NCBI RefSeq assembly: GCF_004342285.1
Contig: NZ_SMCV01000006.1
Location: 124,001 to 188,000, forward strand
Direction of reading: 5' to 3'
Origin: Klebsiella sp. BIGb0138
GTDB taxonomy: Bacteria > Pseudomonadota > Gammaproteobacteria > Enterobacterales > Enterobacteriaceae
DNA: 64,000 bases
The notes below the pieces were generated by a model. That model was not told the origin of the DNA, did no database searches, and saw nothing but the letters and a program-made list of their open reading frames with translations. This document shows positions 22,632-32,050 of this stretch, piece after piece (the stretch's first letter is position 1; the number at the start of each line of letters is the position of its first letter). The translations under genes were made by a program, and so were the position numbers.

Positions 22632-23615
22632 GTGTTGAAAAAATTACTTCCGCTGCTGGCGCTGGTCGCCGCCCCCGTTTTTGCCAAACCGGTGCTTACC
22701 GTCTACACCTATGACTCTTTCTCAGCCGAATGGGGCCCGGGTCCGGTGGTCAAAAAAGCCTTTGAAGCCGACTGCGGCTGCGAACTGAAGTTCGTGGCGC
22801 TGGAAGACGGCGTGTCGTTGCTTAACCGTCTGCGGATGGAAGGCAAAAACAGCAAAGCCGATGTGGTGCTCGGGCTGGATAACAATCTGCTGGAAGCGGC
22901 GGCGCAGAGCAAATTGTTCGCCAAAAGTCATATCCCGACCACCGCGGTCACGGTGCCGGGCGGCTGGAATAACGATACCTTTGTGCCGTACGACTACGGC
23001 TACTTCGCCTTCGTCTACGATAAAAACAAGCTAAAAAATCCGCCGAAAAGCCTGAAAGAGCTGGTCGAAAGCGAACAAAAATGGCGCGTGATCTACGAAG
23101 ATCCGCGCACCAGTACGCCGGGGCTGGGGCTGCTGCTGTGGATGCAGAAAGTATATGGCGATAAGGCGCCGGAGGCCTGGCAGAAACTGGCGGCGAAAAC
23201 CGTCACCGTCACGAAAGGCTGGAGTGAGGCCTACGGTCTGTTCCTGAAAGGGGAAAGCGATCTGGTCCTCAGCTATACCACCTCGCCGGCCTACCATCTG
23301 ATTGAAGAGAAGAAAGACCACTACGCGGCCGCCGATTTTGCCGAAGGCCACTATCTGCAGGTTGAAGTCGCGGCGCGCACCGCCGCCAGCAAACAGCCTG
23401 AGCTGGCGGAAAAATTCCTCCGGTTTATGGTTTCCCCTGGTTTCCAGAACGCGATCCCGACCGGCAACTGGATGTATCCGGTGACCCAGGTTGCGCTGCC
23501 GGCGGGTTTTGACACGCTGGTGAAACCGCAAACCACCCTCGAGTTTACCCCGCAGCAGGTCGCCGCAGAACGTCAGACCTGGATCAGCGCATGGCAACGC
23601 GCCGTCAGCCGCTAA
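22632..23615 (+). CDS. thiB: Thiamine/TPP periplasmic binding protein ThiB (TbpA)
   Basis: ThiB binds thiamine and its phosphates in the periplasm for the ThiBPQ ABC importer. I place the start at the GTG at 22632 (MLKKLLPLLALVAAPVFA after initiation), which gives 327 residues as in E. coli, with GAGG 6 bases upstream; an ATG four codons earlier is possible. A signal peptide with cleavage near VFA-KP is visible. The mature protein starts KPVLTVYTYDSF. It overlaps thiP by 25 nt. Confidence 0.95.
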   Translation: MLKKLLPLLALVAAPVFAKPVLTVYTYDSFSAEWGPGPVVKKAFEADCGCELKFVALEDGVSLLNRLRMEGKNSKADVVLGLDNNLLEAAAQSKLFAKSHIPTTAVTVPGGWNNDTFVPYDYGYFAFVYDKNKLKNPPKSLKELVESEQKWRVIYEDPRTSTPGLGLLLWMQKVYGDKAPEAWQKLAAKTVTVTKGWSEAYGLFLKGESDLVLSYTTSPAYHLIEEKKDHYAAADFAEGHYLQVEVAARTAASKQPELAEKFLRFMVSPGFQNAIPTGNWMYPVTQVALPAGFDTLVKPQTTLEFTPQQVAAERQTWISAWQRAVSR

Positions 23616-25201
23616 GCATCGGCTGGCTGGTGCCGGGCCTGACGGCCGCCACGGTGCTGGTCGCCGTCGCGCTGGCCGCGTTTCTGGCGCTCTGGAGCAG
23701 CTCGCCGGAGGCGGCATGGCATTCGGTGTTCCGCGATAGCTATCTGTGGCACGTGGTGCGTTTCTCCTTCTGGCAGGCGTTTCTCTCGGCGCTTCTCTCC
23801 GTCGTACCGGCTATCTTTCTCGCCCGCGCGCTGTACCGCCGCCGCTTTCCGGGACGCACCCTGCTGCTGCGCCTGTGCGCGATGACGCTGATCCTCCCGG
23901 TGCTGGTGGCCGTGTTTGGTATTCTTAGCGTCTATGGCCATCAGGGCTGGCTGGCGACGCTGTTTCACGCCGTCGGCTGGCAGTGGGATTTCTCCCCCTA
24001 TGGCTTACAGGGCATTTTGCTGGCCCACGTTTTCTTCAACATGCCGATGGCAACCCGCCTGCTGCTGCAGGCGCTGGAGAATATTCCCGGTGAACAGCGG
24101 CAGATAGCCGCCCAGCTGGGCATGCGCGGCTATCACTTTTTTCGCCTGGTGGAATGGCCGTGGCTACGACGGCAGATTCCCCCCGTGGCGGCGCTGATTT
24201 TTATGCTCTGTTTCGCCAGCTTTGCCACCGTGCTGTCGCTCGGCGGCGGCCCGCGGGCTACCACTATTGAACTGGCGATCTATCAGGCGCTGAATTTTGA
24301 TTATGACCCGGCCCGCGCGGCGATGCTGGCGCTGATCCAGATGATCTGCTGCCTCGGGCTGGTCCTGCTCGCCCAACGGCTGAGCAAGGCGGTTGCCATC
24401 GGGGTGACGCAGGTTCACGGCTGGCGCGATCCTGATGACCGCCTGCACAGCCGTCTTGCCGACGTGGCGCTGATCGTTATCGCCCTGCTGTTGCTACTGC
24501 CGCCGCTGCTGGCGGTGGTGGTTGACGGTCTGAATAACAATCTGTTCAACGTGCTGGCCCAGCCCGCGCTGTGGCAGGCGTTCTGGACCTCTCTGCGCAT
24601 CGCGCTAGCCGCCGGTCTGCTGAGCATCATCCTGACCATGATGCTGCTATGGAGCAGTCGCGAACTGCGTCTCCGCAGCCGGCCGCTGGCCGGCCAGGCG
24701 CTGGAGCTCAGCGGAATGCTGATCCTCGCGATGCCGGGTATCGTGCTGGCGACCGGCTTCTTCTTACTGCTCAATAACAGCGTCGGGCTGCCGGAATCCG
24801 CCGACGGCATTGTCATCTTCACCAACGCCCTGATGGCTATCCCCTACGCGCTGAAGGTGCTGGAAAACCCCATGCGCGATATCGCCGCCCGCTACGGCAT
24901 GCTGTGCCACTCTCTCGGCATGAACGGTGTTACCCGCCTGAGGGTCGTTGAGCTACGCGCGTTAAAGCGACCGCTGGCCCAGGCGCTGGCCTTTGCCTGC
25001 GTGCTGTCGATCGGGGATTTTGGCGCCGTTGCGCTGTTTGGCAATGAAGCGTTCCGCACGCTGCCGTTCTATCTGTATCAGCAAATTGGCGCCTATCGCA
25101 GCCAGGACGGCGCCGTGACCGCCCTGCTGCTGCTCTTGCTGTGCTTTTTACTCTTTACGGTGATTGAGAAACTCCCGGGGCGTAATGTTAAAACTGAATG
25201 A
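23591..25201 (+). CDS. thiP: Thiamine ABC transporter permease ThiP
   Basis: ThiP is the membrane component of the thiamine/TPP importer. The 536 residues form a fused permease with two binding-protein-dependent transport domains, each ending in an EAA-type loop ([20 protein letters not shown] in the first half and [13 protein letters not shown] in the second). Length equals E. coli ThiP. It overlaps thiB upstream and thiQ downstream (17 nt), so the three genes are translationally coupled. Confidence 0.96.
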   Translation: MATRRQPLSIGWLVPGLTAATVLVAVALAAFLALWSSSPEAAWHSVFRDSYLWHVVRFSFWQAFLSALLSVVPAIFLARALYRRRFPGRTLLLRLCAMTLILPVLVAVFGILSVYGHQGWLATLFHAVGWQWDFSPYGLQGILLAHVFFNMPMATRLLLQALENIPGEQRQIAAQLGMRGYHFFRLVEWPWLRRQIPPVAALIFMLCFASFATVLSLGGGPRATTIELAIYQALNFDYDPARAAMLALIQMICCLGLVLLAQRLSKAVAIGVTQVHGWRDPDDRLHSRLADVALIVIALLLLLPPLLAVVVDGLNNNLFNVLAQPALWQAFWTSLRIALAAGLLSIILTMMLLWSSRELRLRSRPLAGQALELSGMLILAMPGIVLATGFFLLLNNSVGLPESADGIVIFTNALMAIPYALKVLENPMRDIAARYGMLCHSLGMNGVTRLRVVELRALKRPLAQALAFACVLSIGDFGAVALFGNEAFRTLPFYLYQQIGAYRSQDGAVTALLLLLLCFLLFTVIEKLPGRNVKTE

Positions 25202-25886
25202 TGTGACCTGGCTTTACCAGCATCTGCCGATGCGTTTCACGCTTTCCGTCGCGCAGGGTGAACGCCTCGCCGTCCTCGGCCCCAGCGGCGCGGGGAAGAG
25301 CACGCTGCTGAATCTGATCGCCGGCTTTTTACCGCCGGTCAGCGGCAGCATTGTGATTGACGGCCAGCCGCATACCGATACCCCGCCGGCCCGTCGTCCG
25401 GTGTCGATGCTGTTTCAGGAAAACAACCTCTTTAACCACCTCACCATCCGCCAGAATATCGGCCTCGGCATGCATCCGGGCCTCAGGCTGAACGCGACGC
25501 AACACGCCAGCCTGCAGACGATTGCCGGGCAAATGGGGATTGGGGATTTACTCGACAGGCTGCCGGGCGAACTCTCCGGCGGCCAGCGGCAGCGCGCGGC
25601 GCTGGCGCGCTGTCTGGTGCGGGAACAGCCGGTCCTGCTGCTGGATGAACCCTTCTCGGCGCTCGATCCGGCGCTGCGTCAGGAGATGCTGACGCTGGTT
25701 GCCGAAGTGTGCCAGCGCCAGCATTTAACCCTGCTGATGGTGTCGCATAGCGTGGAAGATGCCGCCCGCATCGCCCCACGCTCGCTGGTGGTGGCCGACG
25801 GGCGGATAGCCTGGGACGGCGCGACCGACGCGCTGTTAAGCGGTAACAGCAGCGCCTCTCACCTGCTGGGCATTAGCGCGCGATAA
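25185..25886 (+). CDS. thiQ: Thiamine ABC transporter ATPase ThiQ
   Basis: ThiQ powers thiamine import. The 233-residue protein has Walker [10 protein letters not shown] (32-40), a Q-loop in FQENN, the signature [14 protein letters not shown], Walker B LLLDEP and the switch His in VSHS. The start at 25185 ([10 protein letters not shown]) matches the family; seven more codons in frame upstream lie within thiP. The end overlaps the convergent yabI stop by 14 nt. Confidence 0.96.
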   Translation: MLKLNDVTWLYQHLPMRFTLSVAQGERLAVLGPSGAGKSTLLNLIAGFLPPVSGSIVIDGQPHTDTPPARRPVSMLFQENNLFNHLTIRQNIGLGMHPGLRLNATQHASLQTIAGQMGIGDLLDRLPGELSGGQRQRAALARCLVREQPVLLLDEPFSALDPALRQEMLTLVAEVCQRQHLTLLMVSHSVEDAARIAPRSLVVADGRIAWDGATDALLSGNSSASHLLGISAR

Positions 25887-26637
25887 CCTTGTGCAAAATA
25901 TCGAGATACACCGGCATCAGCGGATGACGCAGCGCCGCGGTTAACGCGACGCCGGCCAGTACCACCATACCAGGAGCCAGCCACAGCAGGCGCGCGCGCG
26001 GCAGGATCCGCGTCAGCCGATCCTGCGTTTTCGCACTGCGCCACAGGCGCCAGCACAGCCAGCCCGCCAGCCACACCAGCAGCGCGGCCAGCAGCAGCAG
26101 CCACTTAAAGCTGGCGCTGTTTTCATCGGCAGGAATATCGATCGCCGCGCCGGCCAGAATCCCCGGCATAAAATACAGCGGCGGCCACAGCAGGCAGCCG
26201 ATAACGTTAGGCAGAATGAATTTCGCGACCGGGAGATCGAGCATGCCGGCGACCATCGGCACCAGCGGCCGCGTCGGGCCGACGAAACGCCCGATCAGAA
26301 TGGTGATCATGCTATGTTGATGCAGCGCATGCTCCGTTTTATCCAGCAGCGCTTTATTTTTCTTCATGAAAGACCAGCGGTGCAGCGGCTTTTTAAACCG
26401 CCAGCCGAGCCAGAATGAGATCCAGTCACCGAATAAACAGCCGACAATTCCCGCCAGCCACGCCTGCCAGAAGTTAACCTCTCCGCTGCCGATCAGCGCG
26501 CCCAGCCCCGCCATCATCACCGTCCCCGGCAATATCAGCCCCACCAGCGCCAACGACTCAAGGAAAGCGACCAGCATCACGGCGATCAGCGAATAAACCG
26601 TGGACTGGGTGATAAAATGTTCCAGCAATGCTTGCAT
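25873..26637 (-). CDS. yabI: DedA-family inner membrane protein YabI
   Basis: YabI is a DedA/VTT-family membrane protein; DedA proteins take part in membrane homeostasis and lipid carrier recycling, but the substrate of YabI itself is not settled. The 254 residues show the family signatures [13 protein letters not shown] near the N-terminus, [12 protein letters not shown], and [17 protein letters not shown], with several transmembrane helices. The start at 26637 gives [16 protein letters not shown] as in E. coli; a start 9 codons upstream is less likely. Confidence 0.93.
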   Translation of the reverse strand: MQALLEHFITQSTVYSLIAVMLVAFLESLALVGLILPGTVMMAGLGALIGSGEVNFWQAWLAGIVGCLFGDWISFWLGWRFKKPLHRWSFMKKNKALLDKTEHALHQHSMITILIGRFVGPTRPLVPMVAGMLDLPVAKFILPNVIGCLLWPPLYFMPGILAGAAIDIPADENSASFKWLLLLAALLVWLAGWLCWRLWRSAKTQDRLTRILPRARLLWLAPGMVVLAGVALTAALRHPLMPVYLDILHKVIAR

Positions 26638-26765
26638 AATGTGCCCGGTATCAAAACGAAGCACGGATTCTCCAGAGCCGTCGCGCCTTCGTCAAGCCAT
26701 CAATTGTCTGAATAGTTTACCGGTTGTGACTATTATTCGGCGCGTCATTTCACTTTATTTACGTT

Positions 26766-27611
26766 TTATTCACACCCGGCGCGGAATTCACTCGGACTGG
26801 CGCCGGTGCATTTTTTAAACACCCGTGAAAAATAGAGCTGATCTTCGAAACCTACGTTGCGCCCTACCGTGGCAATGGGCATACGCGTGGTGCTGAGCAG
26901 CAGTTTGGCCTGGCTGATCCGCTGATCTTCCCGCCATCCCAGCACGCTGATCCCCAGCTGCTGGCGGAACAGATGCGATAAACGCGACGGCGACAGACAG
27001 ACGTGCTGGGCCACGCTGGCGATATCGAAATGGCTGTCGGCCAGGTGATCGCTAATATACTGGCAGGCATCGCGCACGCGATTATCCAGCGGCGGATGCA
27101 GAGATTCATTGATCGCTTCCATACGTCGCAGCAGCAGCTGCTCCAGCAGGTTTATCGCCAGCAGTTCCGAATAACGTCCGGCTCCCTGACCAGCCTCGAC
27201 GATCTGGCCAAACAGCGCGCAAAAACGCTCCTGCCACTGCTCATCCGGACGGAAAAAACCGGTCTGGGCGAAGATCGTCGGCCAGTTCAGCCATTCATGC
27301 CAGTACGCCCGCGGACGGAAGTAGACCCACTGGTGATACCACTCCCGGGCATCGGGATGACGGCCGTAGTGGTGAACTTCTCCCGGCGGAAACAGCAAAA
27401 TATCGCCCGGGCGGCAGATAAACTGCTCATCGTGGTTATTAATCACCCCTTCACCGCGTACCGTCAGGTTCAGAATATAACCTTTCATGCCGAGCGGACG
27501 GTCAATAAAGAAATCGAGATAGCCATCGGCATCAATCGGCGTCAGCCCCGTCACCAGATGGGCATTAAAAGAGTAACCTGGCAACAACGGATCGTTTTGT
27601 ATTTCAGCCAT
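26766..27611 (-). CDS. araC: Arabinose operon regulator AraC
   Basis: AraC represses araBAD without arabinose by looping between araO2 and araI1, and activates it when arabinose is bound. The 281-residue protein has the N-terminal arm and cupin sugar-binding domain (about 1-170) and the C-terminal pair of helix-turn-helix motifs ([20 protein letters not shown] and [20 protein letters not shown]). It is divergent from araBAD and shares with it a 337-bp control region. Confidence 0.97.
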   Translation of the reverse strand: MAEIQNDPLLPGYSFNAHLVTGLTPIDADGYLDFFIDRPLGMKGYILNLTVRGEGVINNHDEQFICRPGDILLFPPGEVHHYGRHPDAREWYHQWVYFRPRAYWHEWLNWPTIFAQTGFFRPDEQWQERFCALFGQIVEAGQGAGRYSELLAINLLEQLLLRRMEAINESLHPPLDNRVRDACQYISDHLADSHFDIASVAQHVCLSPSRLSHLFRQQLGISVLGWREDQRISQAKLLLSTTRMPIATVGRNVGFEDQLYFSRVFKKCTGASPSEFRAGCE

Positions 27612-27643
27612 AAGCTCAGCGCTCCCGGAGATATTATGGAAAC

Positions 27644-27661
27644 CAATTGTCCATATTCAGT
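27644..27661. promoter_or_regulatory. araO2 operator
   Basis: CAATTGTCCATATT, preceded by ACC as in E. coli, sits in the araC leader about 205 bp from araI1 centre to centre, close to the 210-bp loop distance of the E. coli system. Confidence 0.65.
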
Positions 27662-27781
27662 ATTGTACCGTCAACGCGACGCCCCGTACTGGGATGGCGG
27701 TTGAAATTTAGCTTAAAACCCGCCTCATCGCGGTAAAAACCGACGATATCGCACCATGAAAGCCATTTGGCTGTACAACAA

Positions 27782-27817
27782 AAGTGTCTATAACGACGAC
27801 AGGAAAGTCCACATTGA
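27782..27817. promoter_or_regulatory. araO1 operator
   Basis: GTGTCTATAACGACGAC followed by AAAGTCCACATTGA matches the E. coli araO1 pair of AraC half-sites, with only a few substitutions. It overlaps the araC promoter region, where AraC limits its own synthesis. Confidence 0.7.
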
Positions 27818-27818
27818 A

Positions 27819-27838
27819 TATTTGCACAGCGTCACACT
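27819..27838. promoter_or_regulatory. CRP site of the ara control region
   Basis: TTTGCACAGCGTCACA (27821-27836) is nearly identical to the E. coli ara CRP site, with one strong half (TCACA) and one weak half (TTTGC). It lies between araO1 and araI. Confidence 0.7.
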
Positions 27839-27849
27839 TTGCGATGGCA

Positions 27850-27913
27850 TAGCCAAATAGTCCATAAGATTAGCGAATACGGCCTGACGGTTTTCGCCGG
27901 GGATATCTACTGT
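27850..27913 (+). promoter_or_regulatory. araI half-sites and araBAD promoter
   Basis: AraI1 TAGCCAAATAGTCCATA (27850-27866) and AraI2 TAGCGAATACGGCCTGA (27871-27887) are direct repeats 21 bp apart. I2 overlaps the -35 CTGACG (27884-27889), followed after 18 bp by the -10 TACTGT (27908-27913). Arrangement and hexamers match the E. coli pBAD promoter; the middle of I1 differs. Confidence 0.8.
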
Positions 27914-27948
27914 TTCACCATGAATGATTTTCAGCATGGAGTAACAGC

Positions 27949-29658
27949 ATGGCGATTGCGATTGGCCTCGATTTTGGTAGTGATTCGGTACGCGCACTGG
28001 CGGTGGCATGCGCCACCGGCGAAGAGCTTGCCACCAGCGTAGAGTGGTATCCGCGCTGGCAGCAAGGGCTGTTTTGCGATAGCGCGAATAACCAGTTCCG
28101 CCACCATCCGCGCGATTATATTGAATCGATGGAAGCGGCGCTGAACAGCGTGCTGGCGTTATTGAGCGCCGAACAGCGCGCCAGCGTGGTCGGCATCGGC
28201 GTCGACAGCACCGGTTCCACGCCAGCGCCGATCGATGCCGACGGCAACGTACTGGCGCTGCGCGACGAGTTCGCCGCTAACCCGAACGCCATGTTCGTCC
28301 TCTGGAAGGACCACACATCGGTTGAAGAGGCGGAAGCCATCACCCGCCTGTGCCACCAGCCGGGTAAAGAAGACTACTCCCGCTATATCGGCGGCATCTA
28401 CTCCAGCGAATGGTTCTGGGCCAAAATCCTCCACGTCACGCGCCAGGACAGCGCCGTTGCGCAGGCGGCGGCATCGTGGGTTGAACTGTGCGACTGGATC
28501 CCCGCCCTGCTCTGCGGAACGACCCGCCCACAGGATATTCGCCGCGGCCGCTGTAGCGCCGGGCATAAATCCCTGTGGCACAAGAGCTGGGGCGGACTGC
28601 CGCCGGCCAGCTTCTTTGATGAACTCGATCCGCTGCTCAATCAGCATCTTGTCTGGCCGCTGTTCAGCGAGACCTGGACTGCCGATGTGCCGGTCGGCAC
28701 CCTCTGCGCCGAATGGGCCCGGCGCCTGGGGCTGCCGGAAACCGCCATCCTCTCCGGCGGCGCGTTCGATTGCCATATGGGCGCGGTGGGGGCCGGCGCA
28801 CAGCCCAACGCGCTGGTCAAAGTGATCGGCACCTCCACCTGCGACATCCTGATCGCCGACAAACAAAGCGTGGGCGATCGCACGGTGAAAGGGATCTGTG
28901 GCCAGGTCGACGGCAGCGTGGTCCCGGACTTTATCGGTATGGAAGCCGGGCAGTCCGCCTTTGGCGATATCTACGCCTGGTTTGGCCGTATTCTCGGCTG
29001 GCCGCTGGAACAGCTGGCCCGACAGCATCCGGAACTGAAAGCGCAGATTAGCGCTCAGCAGAAACAGCTGCTGCCTTCGCTCACCGAGGCCTGGGCGGCC
29101 AACCCATCGCTTGAACATTTGCCGGTGGTGCTGGACTGGTTCAACGGCCGCCGCACGCCAAACGCCAACCAGCGTCTGAAAGGGGTCATCACCGACCTGA
29201 ACCTCGCCACCGATGCGCCGGCATTATTTGGCGGCCTGGTCGCGGCCACCGCCTTCGGCGCGCGCGCGATTATGGAGTGCTTCACCGAACAGGGTATCCC
29301 GGTCAACAACGTGATGGCGCTGGGCGGAATCGCGCGCAAAAACCCGGTCATCATGCAGGCCTGCTGCGATGTCCTGAACCGACCGCTGCAAATTGTCGCT
29401 TCCGATCAATGCTGCGCGCTCGGCGCGGCGATCTTCGCCGCCGTCGCCGCCGGCGTGTATCAGGATATCCCGACGGCTCAGCACAACATGGCAAGCCAGG
29501 TCGAAAGCACTCTGCAGCCGCGACCGGCTCAGGCCCAACGCTTTGAACAACTTTATCAGCGCTACCAGCAGTGGTCGGTCAGCGCCGGGCAGCTGTATCT
29601 CCCTTCGGCTGCGCCGGCGGAAAAGACCCCGCACGCTCAGGCAGCACTCACCCATTAA
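27949..29658 (+). CDS. araB: L-ribulokinase AraB
   Basis: AraB phosphorylates L-ribulose to L-ribulose 5-phosphate. The 569-residue protein is an FGGY-family kinase: N-terminal phosphate-binding [26 protein letters not shown], and the C-terminal ATP-binding segment [26 protein letters not shown] precedes the ATG. It is the first gene of araBAD; araA starts 10 nt after its stop. Confidence 0.97.
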   Translation: MAIAIGLDFGSDSVRALAVACATGEELATSVEWYPRWQQGLFCDSANNQFRHHPRDYIESMEAALNSVLALLSAEQRASVVGIGVDSTGSTPAPIDADGNVLALRDEFAANPNAMFVLWKDHTSVEEAEAITRLCHQPGKEDYSRYIGGIYSSEWFWAKILHVTRQDSAVAQAAASWVELCDWIPALLCGTTRPQDIRRGRCSAGHKSLWHKSWGGLPPASFFDELDPLLNQHLVWPLFSETWTADVPVGTLCAEWARRLGLPETAILSGGAFDCHMGAVGAGAQPNALVKVIGTSTCDILIADKQSVGDRTVKGICGQVDGSVVPDFIGMEAGQSAFGDIYAWFGRILGWPLEQLARQHPELKAQISAQQKQLLPSLTEAWAANPSLEHLPVVLDWFNGRRTPNANQRLKGVITDLNLATDAPALFGGLVAATAFGARAIMECFTEQGIPVNNVMALGGIARKNPVIMQACCDVLNRPLQIVASDQCCALGAAIFAAVAAGVYQDIPTAQHNMASQVESTLQPRPAQAQRFEQLYQRYQQWSVSAGQLYLPSAAPAEKTPHAQAALTH

Positions 29659-29668
29659 GGACACCCAA

Positions 29669-31171
29669 ATGACGATTTTTGATAACTACGAAGTATGGTT
29701 CGTGATTGGCAGCCAGCATCTGTACGGTGCGGAAGCGCTGCGTCAGGTGACAAAACATGCCGAACATGTGGTGAACAGCCTGAATGCGGAAGCCAAACTG
29801 CCGTGCAAACTGGTATTAAAACCGCTGGCTACCACCCCGGACGAGATAACCCACGTCTGCCGCGATGCAAACTATGACGATAAATGCGCAGGCCTGGTGG
29901 TATGGCTGCATACCTTCTCCCCGGCCAAAATGTGGATTAATGGCCTGACGCTCCTCAACAAGCCGCTGCTGCAGTTTCACACCCAGTACAACGCCTCGCT
30001 GCCGTGGGACAGCATCGATATGGACTTTATGAACCTGAACCAGACCGCGCACGGCGGCCGCGAGTTCGGCTTCATCGGCGCGCGTATGCGCCAGCAGCAC
30101 AGCGTGGTGACCGGCCACTGGCAGGATCGACAGGCTCATCAGCGGATCGGTTCATGGATGCGCCAGGCGGTATCTAAACAGGATACCCGCCATCTGAAAG
30201 TCTGCCGCTTCGGCGACAACATGCGTGAAGTGGCGGTGACCGATGGCGATAAAGTCGCCGCGCAGATTAAATTCGGCTTCTCGGTGAATACCTGGGCGGT
30301 CGGCGACCTTGTGCAGGTGGTCAACAGCATCAGCGACGGCGATATCAGCGCGCTGGTTGATGAGTATGAAAGCAGCTACCGTCTGACCCCGGCGGCGCAG
30401 GTTCACGGTGACAAGCGCCAGAACGTGCTCGATGCCGCGCGGATTGAGCTGGGAATGAAACGCTTCCTCGAACAGGGGGGATTCCACGCCTTCACCACCA
30501 CTTTTGAAGATTTACACGGCCTGCAACAGCTCCCGGGTCTCGCCGTACAGCGTCTGATGCAGCAGGGCTACGGCTTTGCCGGTGAAGGCGACTGGAAAAC
30601 CGCCGCTCTGCTGCGCATTATGAAGGTGATGTCAACCGGTCTGCAGGGCGGCACCTCCTTTATGGAGGATTACACCTACCACTTCGACAACGGCAACGAT
30701 CTGGTGCTGGGCTCGCACATGCTGGAAGTGTGCCCGACGATCGCCACCGCCGACAAACCGCTCCTCGACGTCCAGCCTCTGGGCATCGGCGGTAAAGCCG
30801 ATCCGGCGCGCCTGATCTTTAACACCCAAAGCGGCCCGGCGCTCGTCGCCAGCCTGATCGATCTTGGCGATCGTTTCCGCCTGCTGGTTAACACCGTGGA
30901 AACGGTCGCGACGCCGCACGATCTGCCGAAGCTGCCGGTGGCCAACGCCCTGTGGAAAGCGCAGCCGGATCTGCGCACCGCGTCTGAAGCCTGGATCATC
31001 GCCGGCGGCGCGCACCATACGGTCTTCAGCCACGCGCTGACGCTCGACGATATGCGCCAGTTTGCCGAGCTGCAGGATATCGAGCTGAGCGTGATCGACA
31101 ACGAAACCCGTCTGCCGTCCTTCAAGGACGCCCTGCGCTGGAACGAAGTCTATTACGCTGCCAGACGTTAA
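29669..31171 (+). CDS. araA: L-arabinose isomerase AraA
   Basis: AraA converts L-arabinose to L-ribulose with a manganese ion. The start at 29669 gives [20 protein letters not shown] and 500 residues, exactly the E. coli length; a much longer in-frame reading overlaps araB and is spurious. Metal-binding and catalytic landmarks include TTFEDLHG (Glu), MEDYTYHF and [20 protein letters not shown] precedes the ATG. Confidence 0.98.
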   Translation: MTIFDNYEVWFVIGSQHLYGAEALRQVTKHAEHVVNSLNAEAKLPCKLVLKPLATTPDEITHVCRDANYDDKCAGLVVWLHTFSPAKMWINGLTLLNKPLLQFHTQYNASLPWDSIDMDFMNLNQTAHGGREFGFIGARMRQQHSVVTGHWQDRQAHQRIGSWMRQAVSKQDTRHLKVCRFGDNMREVAVTDGDKVAAQIKFGFSVNTWAVGDLVQVVNSISDGDISALVDEYESSYRLTPAAQVHGDKRQNVLDAARIELGMKRFLEQGGFHAFTTTFEDLHGLQQLPGLAVQRLMQQGYGFAGEGDWKTAALLRIMKVMSTGLQGGTSFMEDYTYHFDNGNDLVLGSHMLEVCPTIATADKPLLDVQPLGIGGKADPARLIFNTQSGPALVASLIDLGDRFRLLVNTVETVATPHDLPKLPVANALWKAQPDLRTASEAWIIAGGAHHTVFSHALTLDDMRQFAELQDIELSVIDNETRLPSFKDALRWNEVYYAARR

Positions 31172-31181
31172 GCGCGCCGCT

Positions 31182-31222
31182 CCTCGTTCCGTTCGCCGCG
31201 CCATCGGGTGAGCTGAACGAGG
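31182..31222 (+). repeat. araA-araD intergenic hairpin
   Basis: A perfect 8-bp stem CCTCGTTC (31182-31189) and GAACGAGG (31215-31222), loop 25 nt, lies in the 85-bp gap between araA and araD. No T-run follows. It may protect or divide the message, which is inference. Confidence 0.5.
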
Positions 31223-31256
31223 GAAGTTCGAACTCTGCTGCTATTCGGAGCACACA

Positions 31257-31952
31257 ATGTTAGAAGAGCTAAAACGTCAGGTGCTGGAAGCCAACTTAGC
31301 GTTGCCAGAACACAATCTGGTGACCTTAACCTGGGGCAACGTCAGCGCCGTCGACCGCGAGCGGGGGGTGCTGGTGATTAAACCCTCCGGCGTCGATTAT
31401 CGCGCGATGCGCGCCGACGATATGGTGGTGGTGAGCCTGCAAACCGGCGAAGTGGTTGAAGGGACAAAGAAACCCTCGTCAGATACGCCCACCCACCGTT
31501 TGTTGTATCAGGCATTTCCGAGCCTGGGCGGTATTGTCCATACCCATTCGCGCCACGCCACCATCTGGGCGCAGGCCGGGCAATCCATTCCGGCGACCGG
31601 CACCACCCATGCCGACTATTTTTATGGTCCGGTGCCCTGCACCCGTCTGATGACCGATGAAGAAATCAACGGTGAGTATGAGTGGGAAACCGGGCGCGTC
31701 ATCGTCGAGACGTTCCGCGACCAGGGGATCGATGCGGCGCAGATGCCCGGCGTGCTGGTCCATTCGCATGGCCCGTTCGCCTGGGGGAAAAACGCCGAAG
31801 ATGCGCTGCATAACGCCATCGTGCTGGAAGAGATCGCCTATATGGGCATCTTCTGCCGCCAGCTGGTGCCGCAGCTCCCGGAGATGCAGCAAACGCTGCT
31901 GGATAAACATTACCTGCGCAAGCACGGAGCCAAAGCCTATTACGGCCAGTAA
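31257..31952 (+). CDS. araD: L-ribulose-5-phosphate 4-epimerase AraD
   Basis: AraD converts L-ribulose 5-phosphate to D-xylulose 5-phosphate, which enters the pentose phosphate pathway. The 231-residue class II aldolase-family protein has the zinc site [10 protein letters not shown] and a third histidine in [10 protein letters not shown], plus [19 protein letters not shown]. Length matches E. coli. It is the last gene of araBAD. Confidence 0.97.
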   Translation: MLEELKRQVLEANLALPEHNLVTLTWGNVSAVDRERGVLVIKPSGVDYRAMRADDMVVVSLQTGEVVEGTKKPSSDTPTHRLLYQAFPSLGGIVHTHSRHATIWAQAGQSIPATGTTHADYFYGPVPCTRLMTDEEINGEYEWETGRVIVETFRDQGIDAAQMPGVLVHSHGPFAWGKNAEDALHNAIVLEEIAYMGIFCRQLVPQLPEMQQTLLDKHYLRKHGAKAYYGQ

Positions 31953-31978
31953 GCCTCGTCTCCCCGGTCGCGTCACAC

Positions 31979-31994
31979 CTGTATAAAACCCCAG
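31979..31994. promoter_or_regulatory. LexA box upstream of polB
   Basis: CTGTATAAAACCCCAG fits the SOS box CTG-N10-CAG. The E. coli dinA/polB box reads CTGTATAAAACCACAG, so one base in the right half differs. It overlaps the likely -35 region. Confidence 0.65.
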
Positions 31995-32007
31995 CATTAT
32001 CAGTTGA

Positions 32008-32036
32008 ACCAGGCTATAATCAGGCCTGGTTTATTT
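32008..32036 (+). promoter_or_regulatory. Palindrome carrying the polB -10 (possible araBAD terminator)
   Basis: AACCAGGC (32008-32015) and GCCTGGTT (32024-32031) form a perfect 8-bp inverted repeat whose loop holds TATAAT (32015-32020), followed by ATTTT. The same segment can serve as the polB -10 element and as a weak terminator after araD. A very similar arrangement exists in E. coli. Confidence 0.6.
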
Positions 32037-32050
32037 TATGAGAACACGGC

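Noticed and set aside
29393-29668. 92-codon N-terminal extension of AraA
   Set aside because: It overlaps araB in another frame and has the Arg/Ser-rich composition of a shadow frame. The downstream start gives exactly 500 residues and has a ribosome binding site.
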